From positions 186,001 through 250,000 of the forward strand of contig JAHFSX010000005.1 of NCBI GenBank assembly GCA_023269675.1: a DNA stretch of 64,000 nucleotides, in the 5' to 3' direction. The translations under genes were made by a program, and so were the position numbers. This stretch comes from Verrucomicrobiota bacterium (lineage in GTDB: Bacteria; Verrucomicrobiota; Kiritimatiellia; RFP12; UBA1067). How positions within the stretch are numbered: position 1 is the first letter of the stretch; every line of letters begins with the position of its first letter. The notes under the pieces were generated by a model, which was not told where the DNA came from, searched no databases, and worked only from the letters and a program-made list of their open reading frames with translations. Below, one piece after another: positions 36,829 to 46,569 of this stretch.

Positions 36829-39024
36829 ATGAGGTTGGCGGTATGGGTCGCGATGGGGGTGGTTTCGTGCGCGAGCGCGGAAGTGAACGTGTATGTGGCG
36901 GCTGAAGCGGCGGCGGGCGGGGACGGCAGCAAGCGCCAGCCGTATCAGACCCTGACGCAGGCGCGCGACGGCCTCCGCGCGGCGCGCAAGGCGGGGACGC
37001 TGAAAAGCGGCGAGGCGGCGGCGGTGTATGTCGGCGCCGGCGCGTACAAGCTGGACGCCGCGTTTGAACTGACGGCCGAGGACAGCGGCACGGCGGGTGC
37101 GCCGGTCGTGTATTGCGCGCAGAAACGCGGCAAGGCGCGGATCCAAGGCGGCCTGACGCTGGAGCCGGGCGCGTTCAAGGCGCTGACGGACGCGGCGGTG
37201 CTGGCGCGGCTGGACGCGGCGGCGCGCGGCAAGGTGCTGGTGTGCGACCTGTCGGCCCTGGCGCCGGGCACGTTCGAGACCTTTAAAACGGCGTATCACG
37301 GCGTGCCGGCGGCGCCTTGGCTCTACGTCAACCGTCAGCCGATGACCCTCGCGCGCTGGCCCAACGCCGAGGCCGCGGAGGCCGGGTGGGCGGGTTTCTC
37401 CAAAGCGGTCGACACGGGGCTGCCCAAGGCCGACGCGACCGATCCCGCGCTGCGCAAGGCGCACCCCGGTTCGTTCGAGTTCGCGGACGCGCGTCCCGCG
37501 CGCTGGAACCTGCAGGAGGGCGTGTGGCTGCTGGGCTACTGGACGCACGACTGGTGCGACGAGGTGATCCGTGTGGCGGCGTATGACCCCGAGAAGAAGG
37601 TCATCGCTCTGGCGGCGCCGCACGGTTACGGGATTGCGGGCGGCACGTGGGGTGCGGACAAGCGCCGCTTTTTCGCGCTGAACGCGCTGGAGGAGCTGGA
37701 CGCGCCGGGCGAGTGGTATCTGGACCGGGGACGCAAGCTGCTCTACTTTTATCCCGAGGAGCCCTTGAAAGACGCGTCGATCGTGCTGGCCACGCTGACG
37801 CAGCCGCTGGTGAAAGTGAACGGCGCGAAGTACGTGAAGTTTGTGGAGCTGGCCTTCGAGTACGGCCACGCGGACGGCATCGTGGTGCAGAACGGGGAGC
37901 ACGTTGAGATCGCCGGCTGCGTGGTCGCGAATCTCGCGGGCGGCGGCATCTCCGTGGACGGCACGGAGAACACGGTGCGCTCCTGCGACATCTTCAACCT
38001 CGGCAAGAACGGCCTGTCGCTCAGCGGGGGCGACCGCAAGGCTCTGACGTTGGCGAAGAATCTGGCGGTCAACAACCACATCCACCACTACGGGCTCTTC
38101 CAGCGCACGTACGCGCCGGGCATCGGCGTGCAGGGGTGCGGTCAGATCGTGCGCAACAACTGCATCCACGACGCGCCGCACAACGCGGTGCTGTACGGCG
38201 GCAACGAGCACCTGTTCGAGCTGAACGAGGTTTACCGCGTGGTGCTGGAAACGGGCGACGCGGGCGCGTTCTACACGGGCCGCGATTGGACCAGCCAGGG
38301 GAACGTGCTGCGCCACAACTACATTCATGACCTCGGCGGCGGCGACGGCAAGCATGTGAACACCATGGGCGTGTATCTCGACGACTGCGACTGCGGCGAC
38401 ACCCTTGAAGGCAACGTTTTCTTCCGCGCGGGCCGCGCCATCATGATCGGCGGCGGCCGCGACAATCCGGTGCTGAACAACCTGATCGTCGATTGTCCCA
38501 TCGGCCTGCACATCGATTCGCGCGGCATGACCTGGCCGCACTGGAACAACAAGAACGACAAGAGCTGGTGCCTGGACGAGAAGGCGAAGGCGTTCAATTA
38601 CACCCAGCCGCCGTGGAGCGTGAAGTATCCGCGCCTGGCGGCGATCATGAACGAGGAGCCGCGCCAGCCGCTCAACAATCCGATCCGGCGCAACGTGTTT
38701 GTGGACTGCGCCAAGCAGGTGTGCGATTTCGACGGCAACGTCAAGAAGCTGCTCGACAAGTTCGAGATCGCGGACAACTTGGCCGTGAACACGACCGGCG
38801 CGACGAACGGGGTGGCGAAGGCCGTCGACATCAAGGGGTTCGCCAACGTCGCAGGCACGAAAGATGAGCCGGTCGCGCTCGGGTTCGCGGACGTGGCGTC
38901 TCAGGACTTCACGTTGCGCAAGGGCGCGCGGCTGCTGAAAGAGTTGCCGTCGTTCGAAAAAATCCCGTTCGAGAAGATCGGGCTCTTCAAGGACGACTAC
39001 CGCCGCAAGCTGCCCGCGCGGTGA
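36829..39024 (+). CDS. Exported right-handed parallel beta-helix protein
   Basis: 731 aa. Signal peptide about residues 1-18. YVAAEAAAGGDGSKRQPYQTL is the usual opening of secreted beta-helix enzymes, and the PbH1-type rungs run from about 330 to 540 (EIAGCVVANLAGGGISVDG, RNNCIHDAPHNAVLYGGNEH, RHNYIHDLGG). Such folds include pectate lyases, alginate lyases and several glycoside hydrolase families; none could be pinned down. ATG 36829 has GGGGAG upstream and is preferred to GTG 36823. Co-directional with, and probably co-transcribed with, the SHD1-like gene. Confidence 0.78.
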   Translation: MRLAVWVAMGVVSCASAEVNVYVAAEAAAGGDGSKRQPYQTLTQARDGLRAARKAGTLKSGEAAAVYVGAGAYKLDAAFELTAEDSGTAGAPVVYCAQKRGKARIQGGLTLEPGAFKALTDAAVLARLDAAARGKVLVCDLSALAPGTFETFKTAYHGVPAAPWLYVNRQPMTLARWPNAEAAEAGWAGFSKAVDTGLPKADATDPALRKAHPGSFEFADARPARWNLQEGVWLLGYWTHDWCDEVIRVAAYDPEKKVIALAAPHGYGIAGGTWGADKRRFFALNALEELDAPGEWYLDRGRKLLYFYPEEPLKDASIVLATLTQPLVKVNGAKYVKFVELAFEYGHADGIVVQNGEHVEIAGCVVANLAGGGISVDGTENTVRSCDIFNLGKNGLSLSGGDRKALTLAKNLAVNNHIHHYGLFQRTYAPGIGVQGCGQIVRNNCIHDAPHNAVLYGGNEHLFELNEVYRVVLETGDAGAFYTGRDWTSQGNVLRHNYIHDLGGGDGKHVNTMGVYLDDCDCGDTLEGNVFFRAGRAIMIGGGRDNPVLNNLIVDCPIGLHIDSRGMTWPHWNNKNDKSWCLDEKAKAFNYTQPPWSVKYPRLAAIMNEEPRQPLNNPIRRNVFVDCAKQVCDFDGNVKKLLDKFEIADNLAVNTTGATNGVAKAVDIKGFANVAGTKDEPVALGFADVASQDFTLRKGARLLKELPSFEKIPFEKIGLFKDDYRRKLPAR

Positions 39025-39037
39025 GCGGCCGGACGCC

Positions 39038-39095
39038 GCCCATGCGCAGGGATGCGCATGGCACATTCGGATGTGGCACGCCCATCCTGGGCGTG
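39038..39095. repeat. Two-hairpin dispersed repeat, copy D
   Basis: CCATGCGCA-ggga-TGCGCATGG followed by GCACGCCCA-tcc-TGGGCGTG, same orientation as copies B1 and B2, immediately after the beta-helix gene. Confidence 0.75.
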
Positions 39096-39157
39096 ATTGG
39101 GCCGTCATGGACGCCGGCTATGATCTTGCACAAAACCAATAGAAAATGGAGAAGCAT

Positions 39158-39607
39158 ATGGCATCTGCAGTTATGGATCAGTTGTTGGCCGACATCAAAG
39201 AGGCCATGAAAGCCCAGGCGGGCGAGAAGCTCGTGGCGTTGCGTTCGCTGCACGCGGCCATCAAAGACCAGACGGTCAACGCGGGCGTGGAGGTCACGGA
39301 GGAGGTGGTCGCCGCCGTGGTCGCCAAGGCGCTCAAGCAGCGTGCGGACTCCATCGAGCAGTTCGCCGCGGCGGGCCGCCAGGATCTGGTCGAGAAAGAG
39401 CAGGCGGAGGTCGACATCTACCGCAAGTACCAGGCGAAGCAGATGGATCGGGCCGAGATCGAGGTCCTGGTGCGCCAGTGCATCGCCGAGAGCGGCGCGT
39501 CCGGCAAGAAGGAGATGGGCAAGGTGATGGCGCTCCTCATGCCCAAGGTCAAGGGCCGCGCCGACGGCAAGCTGGTGAATCAGGTCGTGCTCGCGCTGCT
39601 GCCGTAA
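39158..39607 (+). CDS. GatB/YqeY domain protein
   Basis: 149 aa. A free-standing YqeY protein, related to the tail domain of the GatB subunit of tRNA amidotransferase: LRSLHAAIKDQTV near the start, KQRADSIEQFAAAGRQDLVEKEQAE and the C-terminal MGKVMALLMPKVKGRADGKLVN are the family's conserved blocks. Role in cells is unclear, though it may aid tRNA-dependent steps. ATG 39158 follows GGAG at 6 nt and is preferred to ATG 39146. Converges with rsmE after 31 nt. Confidence 0.88.
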   Translation: MASAVMDQLLADIKEAMKAQAGEKLVALRSLHAAIKDQTVNAGVEVTEEVVAAVVAKALKQRADSIEQFAAAGRQDLVEKEQAEVDIYRKYQAKQMDRAEIEVLVRQCIAESGASGKKEMGKVMALLMPKVKGRADGKLVNQVVLALLP

Positions 39608-39638
39608 GCGTTCGCAAGGAGAAGTGGTTCCGCGCGGA

Positions 39639-40373
39639 TTACAGCCAGGCGCAGTTGAGGGCGCAGAGGCCGTAGAGGCAGGCGGTCTCGGCGCGCAGGA
39701 CCAGTTGGCCGAGACTCACGGGGATCGCGCCGGTCGCGAGCAGCGCGTCGAGTTCGGCGGGCGTGAAGTCGCCTTCGGGACCGACGAACCAGCCGGCGCG
39801 CGGCGGCGGGGCCGCGTGCGCGGCGAGCGCCTCGCGCAGCGGCCGGGCGGCGGGCGTGAGCGCGGCCACAAAGACCGGCGCCGTTTGCGCCACGAGCGGC
39901 AGGCCGGCCTTGAAGGTGACGGGGGTGGCGATCTCCGGCAGCCACGTGGCGCCGCACTGGCGGGCGGCCTCTTCCGCCACGCGGAGCCAGCGGTCGGCTT
40001 TGGTCTCGCCGTCGTCGCTGTCGAGGCGCACGATGGTGCGGTCGGAGATGACCGGCACGACGCGCGCGACGCCGAGCTCCACGGCCTTTTCGACGGTCCA
40101 GTCCATGCGCTTGCCTTTGCTGACGCAGGCGAAAAGGGTGAGGGCGCACGCGGGACGGGGATGCGTCTGCGGAGGCGTTTCGCTTGTCAGCGAGAGACCG
40201 TGTTTCTCGACCGCGGTGATGGCGGCGGTGCGTGTGCGGCCTTGGCCGTCGAAGAGGAGCACGCGTTCGCCGGGCTTCACGCGCAGAACGGTCTGCAAAT
40301 GGCGCGCCTCGTCACGGCCGAGCGTGAACGTGTCGGCGAGCAGCTCTTCGGTCTTGACGAGGCAACGGTGCAT
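39639..40373 (-). CDS. rsmE: 16S rRNA (uracil1498-N3)-methyltransferase
   Basis: 244 aa, SPOUT-family methyltransferase that methylates U1498 of 16S rRNA with SAM. N-terminal PUA-like part (HLQTVLRVKPGERVLLFDGQG) and the C-terminal knot with KAVELGVARVVPVISDRT, EEAARQCGA, WFVGPEGDFTPAEL and LGQLVLRAETA. Length is typical. It lies downstream of dnaJ in the same direction with a repeat-containing 63-bp gap, a common chaperone neighbourhood. Confidence 0.93.
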   Translation of the reverse strand: MHRCLVKTEELLADTFTLGRDEARHLQTVLRVKPGERVLLFDGQGRTRTAAITAVEKHGLSLTSETPPQTHPRPACALTLFACVSKGKRMDWTVEKAVELGVARVVPVISDRTIVRLDSDDGETKADRWLRVAEEAARQCGATWLPEIATPVTFKAGLPLVAQTAPVFVAALTPAARPLREALAAHAAPPPRAGWFVGPEGDFTPAELDALLATGAIPVSLGQLVLRAETACLYGLCALNCAWL

Positions 40374-40383
40374 GGTGTCGGAG

Positions 40384-40436
40384 AAGTTAGAAGTTAAGGG
40401 TTAGAAGTTCTGAACCCTGAACTTTGAACGCTGTAC
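40384..40436. repeat. GAAGTTAG / TGAACTTTGAAC tandem repeat
   Basis: AGAAGTTAGAAGTTAAGG followed by CTGAACCCTGAACTTTGAAC fills the rsmE-dnaJ gap; same low-complexity style as the other repeat blocks. Confidence 0.55.
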
Positions 40437-41621
<1,185 letters not shown>

Positions 41622-41633
41622 AGGAAAAGGGGA

Positions 41634-41688
41634 AGTTAACGGTTACAGGTTGAGAGGTTCACGGGTCAACGGTTAAGAGTCTCCGGAT
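41634..41688. repeat. GGTTAACGGTTACAGG-type tandem repeat
   Basis: Degenerate GTTAACGG / GGTTACAGG / GGTTCACGG units in the grpE-dnaJ gap (41622-41723), which holds no gene. Confidence 0.5.
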
Positions 41689-41723
41689 TTCGCGGCGCGC
41701 GGCGGCGGCCGGAAACGGCGGGG

Positions 41724-42353
41724 CTAATCCGAAACGCTGGCGTTTTCGGCGTCGGTCTGCTGCGTGTCGGGCGCGCCGGAGGAGACGATCACTTGAGCCG
41801 GGCGCAGCAGGCGGCCGGCCAGGAGCCAGCCGCGGCGGAACTGGTCGATCACCACCTGGGAGGGGACGGTCGCGGAGCTCATCTGCGACAGGGCCTCGTG
41901 AAAATCCGGGTTGAAGGGCTGGCCTTTGGCATCGATGGGCGTGACGCCGTTCCGTTCGAGGAGCGCGATGAACTGATCGTAGACCATTTTCACGCCGGCG
42001 GCCAGCGGGTCGGACGGGGTGGCGTTCTTGCCGAGCGCGAGCTCGAGGTGGTCGATCACCGGCAGGAGGTCGCCGAGGAGCTCCTCATTGGCGCGTTTGA
42101 TCCACTCTTCGCGCTCGCGGGTCTGGCGTTTGCGGAAATTGTCGAAGTCCGCCATCAGGCGGGTATAGCGGTCCTTGACGGCCGCGAGCTCCAGCGCTTC
42201 GGGGGAGGGCTGGGGCGTCGCGGCGGCGGGGGCTTCCTGTTCGGCGGGCGGCAGCGCGGGCACGGGCGCCGCGGCGTCAGCCTGCGCCGGCGCCGCCTCG
42301 GCGGGGTGCGCGGCCTCGGGGGCCTTGGACTTGTCTTTGTTTTTGCTGAACAT
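41724..42353 (-). CDS. grpE: Nucleotide exchange factor GrpE
   Basis: 209 aa. GrpE releases ADP from DnaK. An acidic, Ala/Pro-rich N-terminal extension (residues about 10-60) precedes the long coiled-coil helix (LAAVKDRYTRLMADFDNFRKR) and the C-terminal beta domain with FNPDFHEALSQM and GWLLAGRLLRPAQVIVS. ATG 42353 follows AAAGGAAG and starts right before the homologous region, so it is preferred to the upstream codon. The tail NASVSD lies beyond the conserved domain. Heads the leftward grpE-dnaJ-rsmE unit. Confidence 0.94.
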   Translation of the reverse strand: MFSKNKDKSKAPEAAHPAEAAPAQADAAAPVPALPPAEQEAPAAATPQPSPEALELAAVKDRYTRLMADFDNFRKRQTREREEWIKRANEELLGDLLPVIDHLELALGKNATPSDPLAAGVKMVYDQFIALLERNGVTPIDAKGQPFNPDFHEALSQMSSATVPSQVVIDQFRRGWLLAGRLLRPAQVIVSSGAPDTQQTDAENASVSD

Positions 42354-42456
42354 GACGTAAGCTTCCTTTGGTTTTCGCGATGCGACGGGTCTCCGCATCG
42401 GAGGGGCTCCGGCTCTTCAACCGATCGGGGGGAGGGGGACGCCGGAAAGAAACATT

Positions 42457-42485
42457 AGTGAACCATACTGCGCAGGGATAGTCAA
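42457..42485 (-). promoter_or_regulatory. Putative promoter for grpE-dnaJ-rsmE
   Basis: On the minus strand TTGACT (42485-42480), 17 bp, TTCACT (42462-42457), about 100 bp before the grpE ATG. No CIRCE or clear heat-shock sigma element was recognised. Confidence 0.45.
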
Positions 42486-42572
42486 GGGGGGTGGCGCATC
42501 GGAAAAGGCCGGTGAGGGGTAAGATAATTCGATGGAAATGCCCCTGATAAAACGGATATACTGTGTGTCCAA

Positions 42573-43316
42573 ATGACAGAAAAAACACTGGTGATCATAC
42601 CGACGTATGACGAGCGCGAAAACGTGGCTGCCATTTCAGAGGCGGTCCTGCAGCAGGTGCCCGAGGCCAACCTCCTGTTTGTGGACGACAATTCGCCCGA
42701 CGGGACGGGGGTGCTGCTGGACGAGATCGCCCGGCGCGAGCCGCGCGTATCCGTGCTGCACCGGGTGGCCAAAGACGGGCTGGGGCGTGCTTACATCGCG
42801 GGGTTCAGGTGGGCGCTGGCGCGCGACTACGCGTTGATCTGCGAGATGGACTGCGACTTCTCGCACGACCCCGCGGCCTTGCCGAGCCTGCTGCAGGCGG
42901 CTTCCTCGGGTGCCGATCTGGTGCTGGGCTCGCGCTACATCGGCGGCATCCGTGTGATGAATTGGCCGATGAGCCGGCTGTTGCTTTCGACGGGCGCGGC
43001 GCAATACGTGAAGCTGGTCACAGGCATGCCCGTGCATGACCCCACGGGCGGGTTCAAGTGTTTCCGCCGGGAGGTTCTGCAGGCGATCGATCTCGACCGC
43101 ATCACCTCCAGCGGCTACTCCTTCCAGATCGAGATGACGCATTCGGCTTGGATCAAGGGCTTCCGGATCAAAGAGGTGCCGATCGTATTCGAAGACCGGC
43201 GCGCGGGCTACTCGAAGATGCGGGCCAACATCGCGTACGAGGCGGTGATGATGGTGCTGCGGCTGTGGGCGCGGTGCGGGTTCCGCCGTTCGCCGCGCAC
43301 GGGGACGAAGGCTTGA
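42573..43316 (+). CDS. Polyprenol-phosphate mannosyltransferase-like GT2 enzyme
   Basis: 247 aa, Dpm1-type glycosyltransferase: LVIIPTYDERENV, LFVDDNSPDGTG, DGLGRAYIAGFRWAL, EMDCDFSHDP (DxD), GSRYIGG and VHDPTGGFKCFRREVL. Transfers a sugar, usually mannose, from a nucleotide donor to polyprenyl phosphate on the cytoplasmic face; no C-terminal membrane domain is present. A TATACT -10 like box lies at 42557-42562. Its stop overlaps the TTG start of the UbiA-family gene (TTGA), implying translational coupling and a shared lipid-carrier pathway. Confidence 0.9.
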   Translation: MTEKTLVIIPTYDERENVAAISEAVLQQVPEANLLFVDDNSPDGTGVLLDEIARREPRVSVLHRVAKDGLGRAYIAGFRWALARDYALICEMDCDFSHDPAALPSLLQAASSGADLVLGSRYIGGIRVMNWPMSRLLLSTGAAQYVKLVTGMPVHDPTGGFKCFRREVLQAIDLDRITSSGYSFQIEMTHSAWIKGFRIKEVPIVFEDRRAGYSKMRANIAYEAVMMVLRLWARCGFRRSPRTGTKA

Positions 43317-44221
43317 GCGCCGCGCGGGCGTGGCTGTCTTGGCTCCGGGCGCTGCGGCCTGCGCAGTGGATCAAGAACGGGGTTGTCCCGGCCGCGTATT
43401 TCTTCGCGCGCTGGGATCCGAGCCAGAGCGCGCATGTCCAAGGCGTTTGGCCGATCGCGCTCGAAGCGATGGCGGTCGCCTGTTTCTGCTGCGTGTCGAG
43501 CGGCGTGTATCTGATCAACGACGTGCACGACATCGCGGCCGACCGCGCGCACCCGGTCAAGTGCCGGCGCCCGCTGGCCTCGGGCGACGTCGGCGTCGGG
43601 GCGGCGCTGGCGGTGGCGGCGGCGCTGCTGTCCGCCGGCCTGGCGGGCTCGCTGGCTCTGCCGTGGGCCTTCACGGGCGTGCTGGGCGGCTACTGCCTGA
43701 TGCAGTTCCTCTACACCTTCGGGCTCAAGCGCATCCCGTACGTGGATGTGTTTGTGATTGCGACGGGGTTCGTGTTGCGCGCGATCGCGGGCGCGACCGT
43801 GCTGACGGTCCGCATCTCGCCGTGGCTGCTGCTCTGCACTTTTCTGCTCGCGCTCTTCCTTGCGTTGTGCAAGCGGCGGCACGAGAAGATCCTGCTGGAG
43901 GACGCGGGCGAGCAGCACCGCGAGGCGCTGGCGGGGTATGACCGCTATCTGCTCGACATGCAGATCGCCATCACCTCGTGCGCCACCCTGGTCTGCTACG
44001 CGATCTACACCCTGTCGGAGGAGACCGTCCGGCGCTTCGGCACAAACCGGCTGGGTCTGACGATCCCGTTCGTCGTGTTCGGGATCTTCCGCTACCTGGA
44101 GCTGGTGTACCGGCATGACGCGGGCGGGCGGCCGGAAAAGGCGCTGCTCACCGACAAGGTGCTGATCGCCACCGTGGCCTGCTACGCGCTGACGGCGCTG
44201 GTGGTTTTTCTGACCGCCTGA
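43313..44221 (+). CDS. Decaprenyl-phosphate phosphoribosyltransferase-like UbiA prenyltransferase
   Basis: 302 aa, about nine membrane helices. The UbiA aspartate motifs are INDVHDIAADRAHPVKCRRPLASG (first) and the lysine/arginine-rich loop KRRHEKILLEDAGEQHREAL (second). The sequence follows the DPPR synthase subfamily, which attaches phosphoribose to decaprenyl phosphate, rather than the quinone enzymes. No ATG fits; TTG at 43313 overlapping the previous stop (TTGA) is the best start because family homology begins there. Likely provides a lipid-linked pentose for cell-envelope glycans with the GT2 neighbour. Confidence 0.85.
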   Translation: MSAARAWLSWLRALRPAQWIKNGVVPAAYFFARWDPSQSAHVQGVWPIALEAMAVACFCCVSSGVYLINDVHDIAADRAHPVKCRRPLASGDVGVGAALAVAAALLSAGLAGSLALPWAFTGVLGGYCLMQFLYTFGLKRIPYVDVFVIATGFVLRAIAGATVLTVRISPWLLLCTFLLALFLALCKRRHEKILLEDAGEQHREALAGYDRYLLDMQIAITSCATLVCYAIYTLSEETVRRFGTNRLGLTIPFVVFGIFRYLELVYRHDAGGRPEKALLTDKVLIATVACYALTALVVFLTA

Positions 44222-44259
44222 GGCGGGGACGCGCCGCTAAAATATTTTCAAAATACCGC

Positions 44260-44288
44260 TTGTCAGTCAGCGGGGGCTCTGGTATCTT
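44260..44288 (+). promoter_or_regulatory. Promoter of tRNA-Asp
   Basis: TTGTCA (44260-44265), 17 bp, TATCTT (44283-44288), 16 bp upstream of the tRNA 5' end. Confidence 0.6.
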
Positions 44289-44304
44289 GTGTCTACTTTT
44301 TTGC

Positions 44305-44381
44305 GGGGAGGTGGCGCAATTGGTTAGCGCACCGGACTGTCGATCCGGTGGTCGCGGGTTCGAATCCCGTCCTCCCCGCCA
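44305..44381 (+). tRNA. tRNA-Asp (GTC)
   Basis: Cloverleaf: acceptor GGGGAGG / CCTCCCC, D-stem GCGC/GCGC, anticodon stem CCGGA/TCCGG with loop CTGTCGA (anticodon GTC), T-arm GCGGG-TTCGAAT-CCCGT, discriminator G, and an encoded CCA (44379-44381). Its 3' end is the likely left attachment site of the prophage, whose integrase begins 124 bp further on. Confidence 0.97.
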
Positions 44382-44393
44382 TTCTTTTTCTTC

Positions 44394-44429
44394 AAAAACC
44401 GCGAGTTCGTTAAGGATTCGCGGTTTTTT
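44394..44429 (+). terminator. Intrinsic terminator after tRNA-Asp
   Basis: AAAAACCGCGA / TCGCGGTTTTTT, an 11-bp stem around a 13-nt loop ending in a T run. It separates the tRNA from the integrase gene. Confidence 0.85.
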
Positions 44430-44504
44430 GTGCTTGCGTGGTATGACACAGGTATGGTAAAAGCGGCTTAATGGGAAACTTCGCATATATCGATAGGAGG
44501 CCGT

Positions 44505-45650
44505 ATGTCCCTGTATAAACAGCCTAAAAGCAGATTCTGGTGGTTCCAGATCATGACGCCCGAAGGCAAGCGGATCCGCAAGTCGACGCTGACCGCGGAC
44601 CGCGCCAAGGCGGAGGTCGTGGAGAAGACCTTCCTGATGGGCATCCGGCGCGAGGCGCCGGTGGACCGGCTGCACGCCATGCTGGACGCCGTCCTCGGGC
44701 GCGAGGCCAGGTCTACGCTGGGCCTGGACCAGGTCTGGCACATCTACACCGAATGGATCCGCGCCACCGGCAAGGAGCTGGAGCGGACCACGCTCAACGC
44801 GCGGGAGTGCGCCGTGCGCCGCCTGGCGGACTGGGCCAAGACGGATTACCCGGCGGCCGCGCAGGTGGAGGCGGTCGACCGCGCCGCGGCGACCGCGTTC
44901 GCCGCCTCGCTCGCGGACCAGGAGATGAAGGGCAAAACCCGCCAGAACATCCTGGGCAACCTCTCCACCGTGTGGGAGGCGCTGCGCAAGTCGAGGGACG
45001 GGATCACCAACCCCTGGCCGCTGGTGCGGCCCGAGGTGCGCGACAGCGAGCGCGGCAAGGCCTTCACGCGGGCGCAGGAGGCCGCCGTCCTGAAGGCCGC
45101 CAAGTCGGCCGGCAGCGGCTGGCACCTGGCCTGCCAGATCGCGCGGCACACGGGCCTGCGCTACGGCTCGGTGTCGAAGCTGACCTGGGCGGAGATCGAT
45201 CTGAAGACGGGCGTGATCCGGCACACGCCGAACAAGACCAAGAAACACGACATCGACGTGGTGGTGCCGATCGTGAAGCCGCTGCTCAAGATCCTGAAGG
45301 ACGCGCGGCACGACGATCCGGAGGGGGAGCACGTGCTGCCGATCCACGCGACCGTCTACCCGCGCTCGCACGCCAAGAACGCCTCGTGCCGCTTCTCGAA
45401 CATTCTGACGGAGGCGAAGGTCGGCGAGGGGTACACGTTCCACTCGTGGCGGCACACGTTCCGCACCAGGCTGAGCGAGGCGGGGGTGTCTGACGACCTG
45501 GCCAAGAGACTAGGGGGATGGACCGAGGACGCGACGGCGGCCCGCTACGACCATGCTGAGCGCATCGGGGAGATGCGCAAGGCGGTCGAGTCGGCGCGGA
45601 AGGGCCCGAAGGCCGAGGCCAAGCCGGCGAAGCGCCGCAAGAAGACTTAG
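44505..45650 (+). CDS. int: Tyrosine recombinase, prophage integrase
   Basis: 381 aa. N-terminal Arm/SAM-like DNA-binding parts (about 1-170) and a catalytic domain with Arg219 (RHTGLRYGSVSKLTW), His313-x-x-Arg316 (HSWRHTFRTRL), Trp339 (LGGWTED) and nucleophile Tyr348 (RYDH). All key residues are present, so the enzyme is probably active. It starts at ATG 44505 after GGAGG and points away from the tRNA, the standard layout for tRNA-site temperate phages. The lysine-rich tail (KPAKRRKKT) is typical. Confidence 0.95.
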   Translation: MSLYKQPKSRFWWFQIMTPEGKRIRKSTLTADRAKAEVVEKTFLMGIRREAPVDRLHAMLDAVLGREARSTLGLDQVWHIYTEWIRATGKELERTTLNARECAVRRLADWAKTDYPAAAQVEAVDRAAATAFAASLADQEMKGKTRQNILGNLSTVWEALRKSRDGITNPWPLVRPEVRDSERGKAFTRAQEAAVLKAAKSAGSGWHLACQIARHTGLRYGSVSKLTWAEIDLKTGVIRHTPNKTKKHDIDVVVPIVKPLLKILKDARHDDPEGEHVLPIHATVYPRSHAKNASCRFSNILTEAKVGEGYTFHSWRHTFRTRLSEAGVSDDLAKRLGGWTEDATAARYDHAERIGEMRKAVESARKGPKAEAKPAKRRKKT

Positions 45651-45850
45651 AGCGGGCTGCCCGGGTCCGGGAGCGCGCGTGGCCGCGCCAGGAAGGGGCC
45701 GTGGCGGGGTTTGTGGCTAAGAAGCCCCCCTAGCAGGGTGACTGGCCGCGAACGCGGCGGGGGTCCGACGCGGCCCCTCTGCGCGCGCGGGAGAGGGACG
45801 GGAGGCTCAAACAGGTTGAATCAGAGGCACGATACTGCTACGACGTGCCC

Positions 45851-46342
45851 ATGACCGAGGGGCCGACAGAGAACGCGGGCGGACAACCGGGCCGGACCAA
45901 GGCGGCGGCTTACGCCAACGCGTATTACCACGCGCACCGGGAGGAGATATCCGCGAACCACCGCAGACTCCGCCAGGAGCATCACGCGCGGGCGCTGGCC
46001 AAGGACCGCGAGTATGCGACGATCCGACTAGACAGGGAAGGGGGGCGAAGCCGCGGCCCGTTCGACCACACGGACCGCGTGGCGGAAATGCTTGCCCCAT
46101 TGGCCCCGGCTGATAAATCAGGTAGCAAAGGCCGGCTAAGCGCGCTCACCGCATTTTTTCGGTTTTATTGCAGCTTTGCTTTTCGCAATCCGAACACGGA
46201 CGTCATCGAGGATTTCCTGAATGTTACGCGGGCCACGCGCTTCTTCCAACTGCCGTTCTTCATCAAGCCTTTCCATTTCATATTCTGCATCGTCGCCCAT
46301 GGTGATCTCCTTCACTTCTCAAACATCAGGTGTGCGAACTAA
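45851..46342 (+). CDS. Possible small prophage protein (weak)
   Basis: Up to 163 aa in an open frame. The first 90 residues are polar with a helical repeat-like stretch (AYYHAHREEISANHRRLRQEH) that recalls phage proteins next to HNH endonucleases. The last half runs through the antisense of a well-supported small gene (46136-46300) and is unlikely to be meaningful, so the real product may be shorter, or the frame may be spurious. The ATG at 45851 has no clear ribosome site. Region 45651-45850 upstream is GC-rich without a gene. Confidence 0.3.
   Translation: MTEGPTENAGGQPGRTKAAAYANAYYHAHREEISANHRRLRQEHHARALAKDREYATIRLDREGGRSRGPFDHTDRVAEMLAPLAPADKSGSKGRLSALTAFFRFYCSFAFRNPNTDVIEDFLNVTRATRFFQLPFFIKPFHFIFCIVAHGDLLHFSNIRCAN
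46136..46300 (-). CDS. 54-aa highly charged prophage protein
   Basis: Short gene of 54 codons plus stop, starting ATG 46300 directly behind a near-perfect ribosome site (AAGGAGATCACC). The product is acidic at the N-terminus (MGDDAEYEMERLDEERQLEE) and basic at the C-terminus (RIAKSKAAIKPKKCGERA), probably one helix followed by a tail. No family recognised. The 9-bp sequence GTGACAAAC at 46480-46472 upstream partly matches the prophage's leftward operon element. Could be a structural, regulatory or antitoxin-like small protein. Confidence 0.6.
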   Translation of the reverse strand: MGDDAEYEMERLDEERQLEEARGPRNIQEILDDVRVRIAKSKAAIKPKKCGERA

Positions 46343-46569
46343 AACCTACGTTAACGAAAATAGCAGAACCAGTATCCGCCCGCTATGGCAAAAAACCGGG
46401 ATTGACCGGTGATTCGACCGAGGACCGCTGGGTCACGCTGCCATTCCCTGCTTGGCTAAACCTGCTGGTCCGTTTGTCACGATACAACCCCGCTACCATC
46501 CCCATCCCTTTCCTCAGCAAGTGCGCGTATACTGTTGATCCTCACTCAACTTATCGTTATGTCCCAGCG

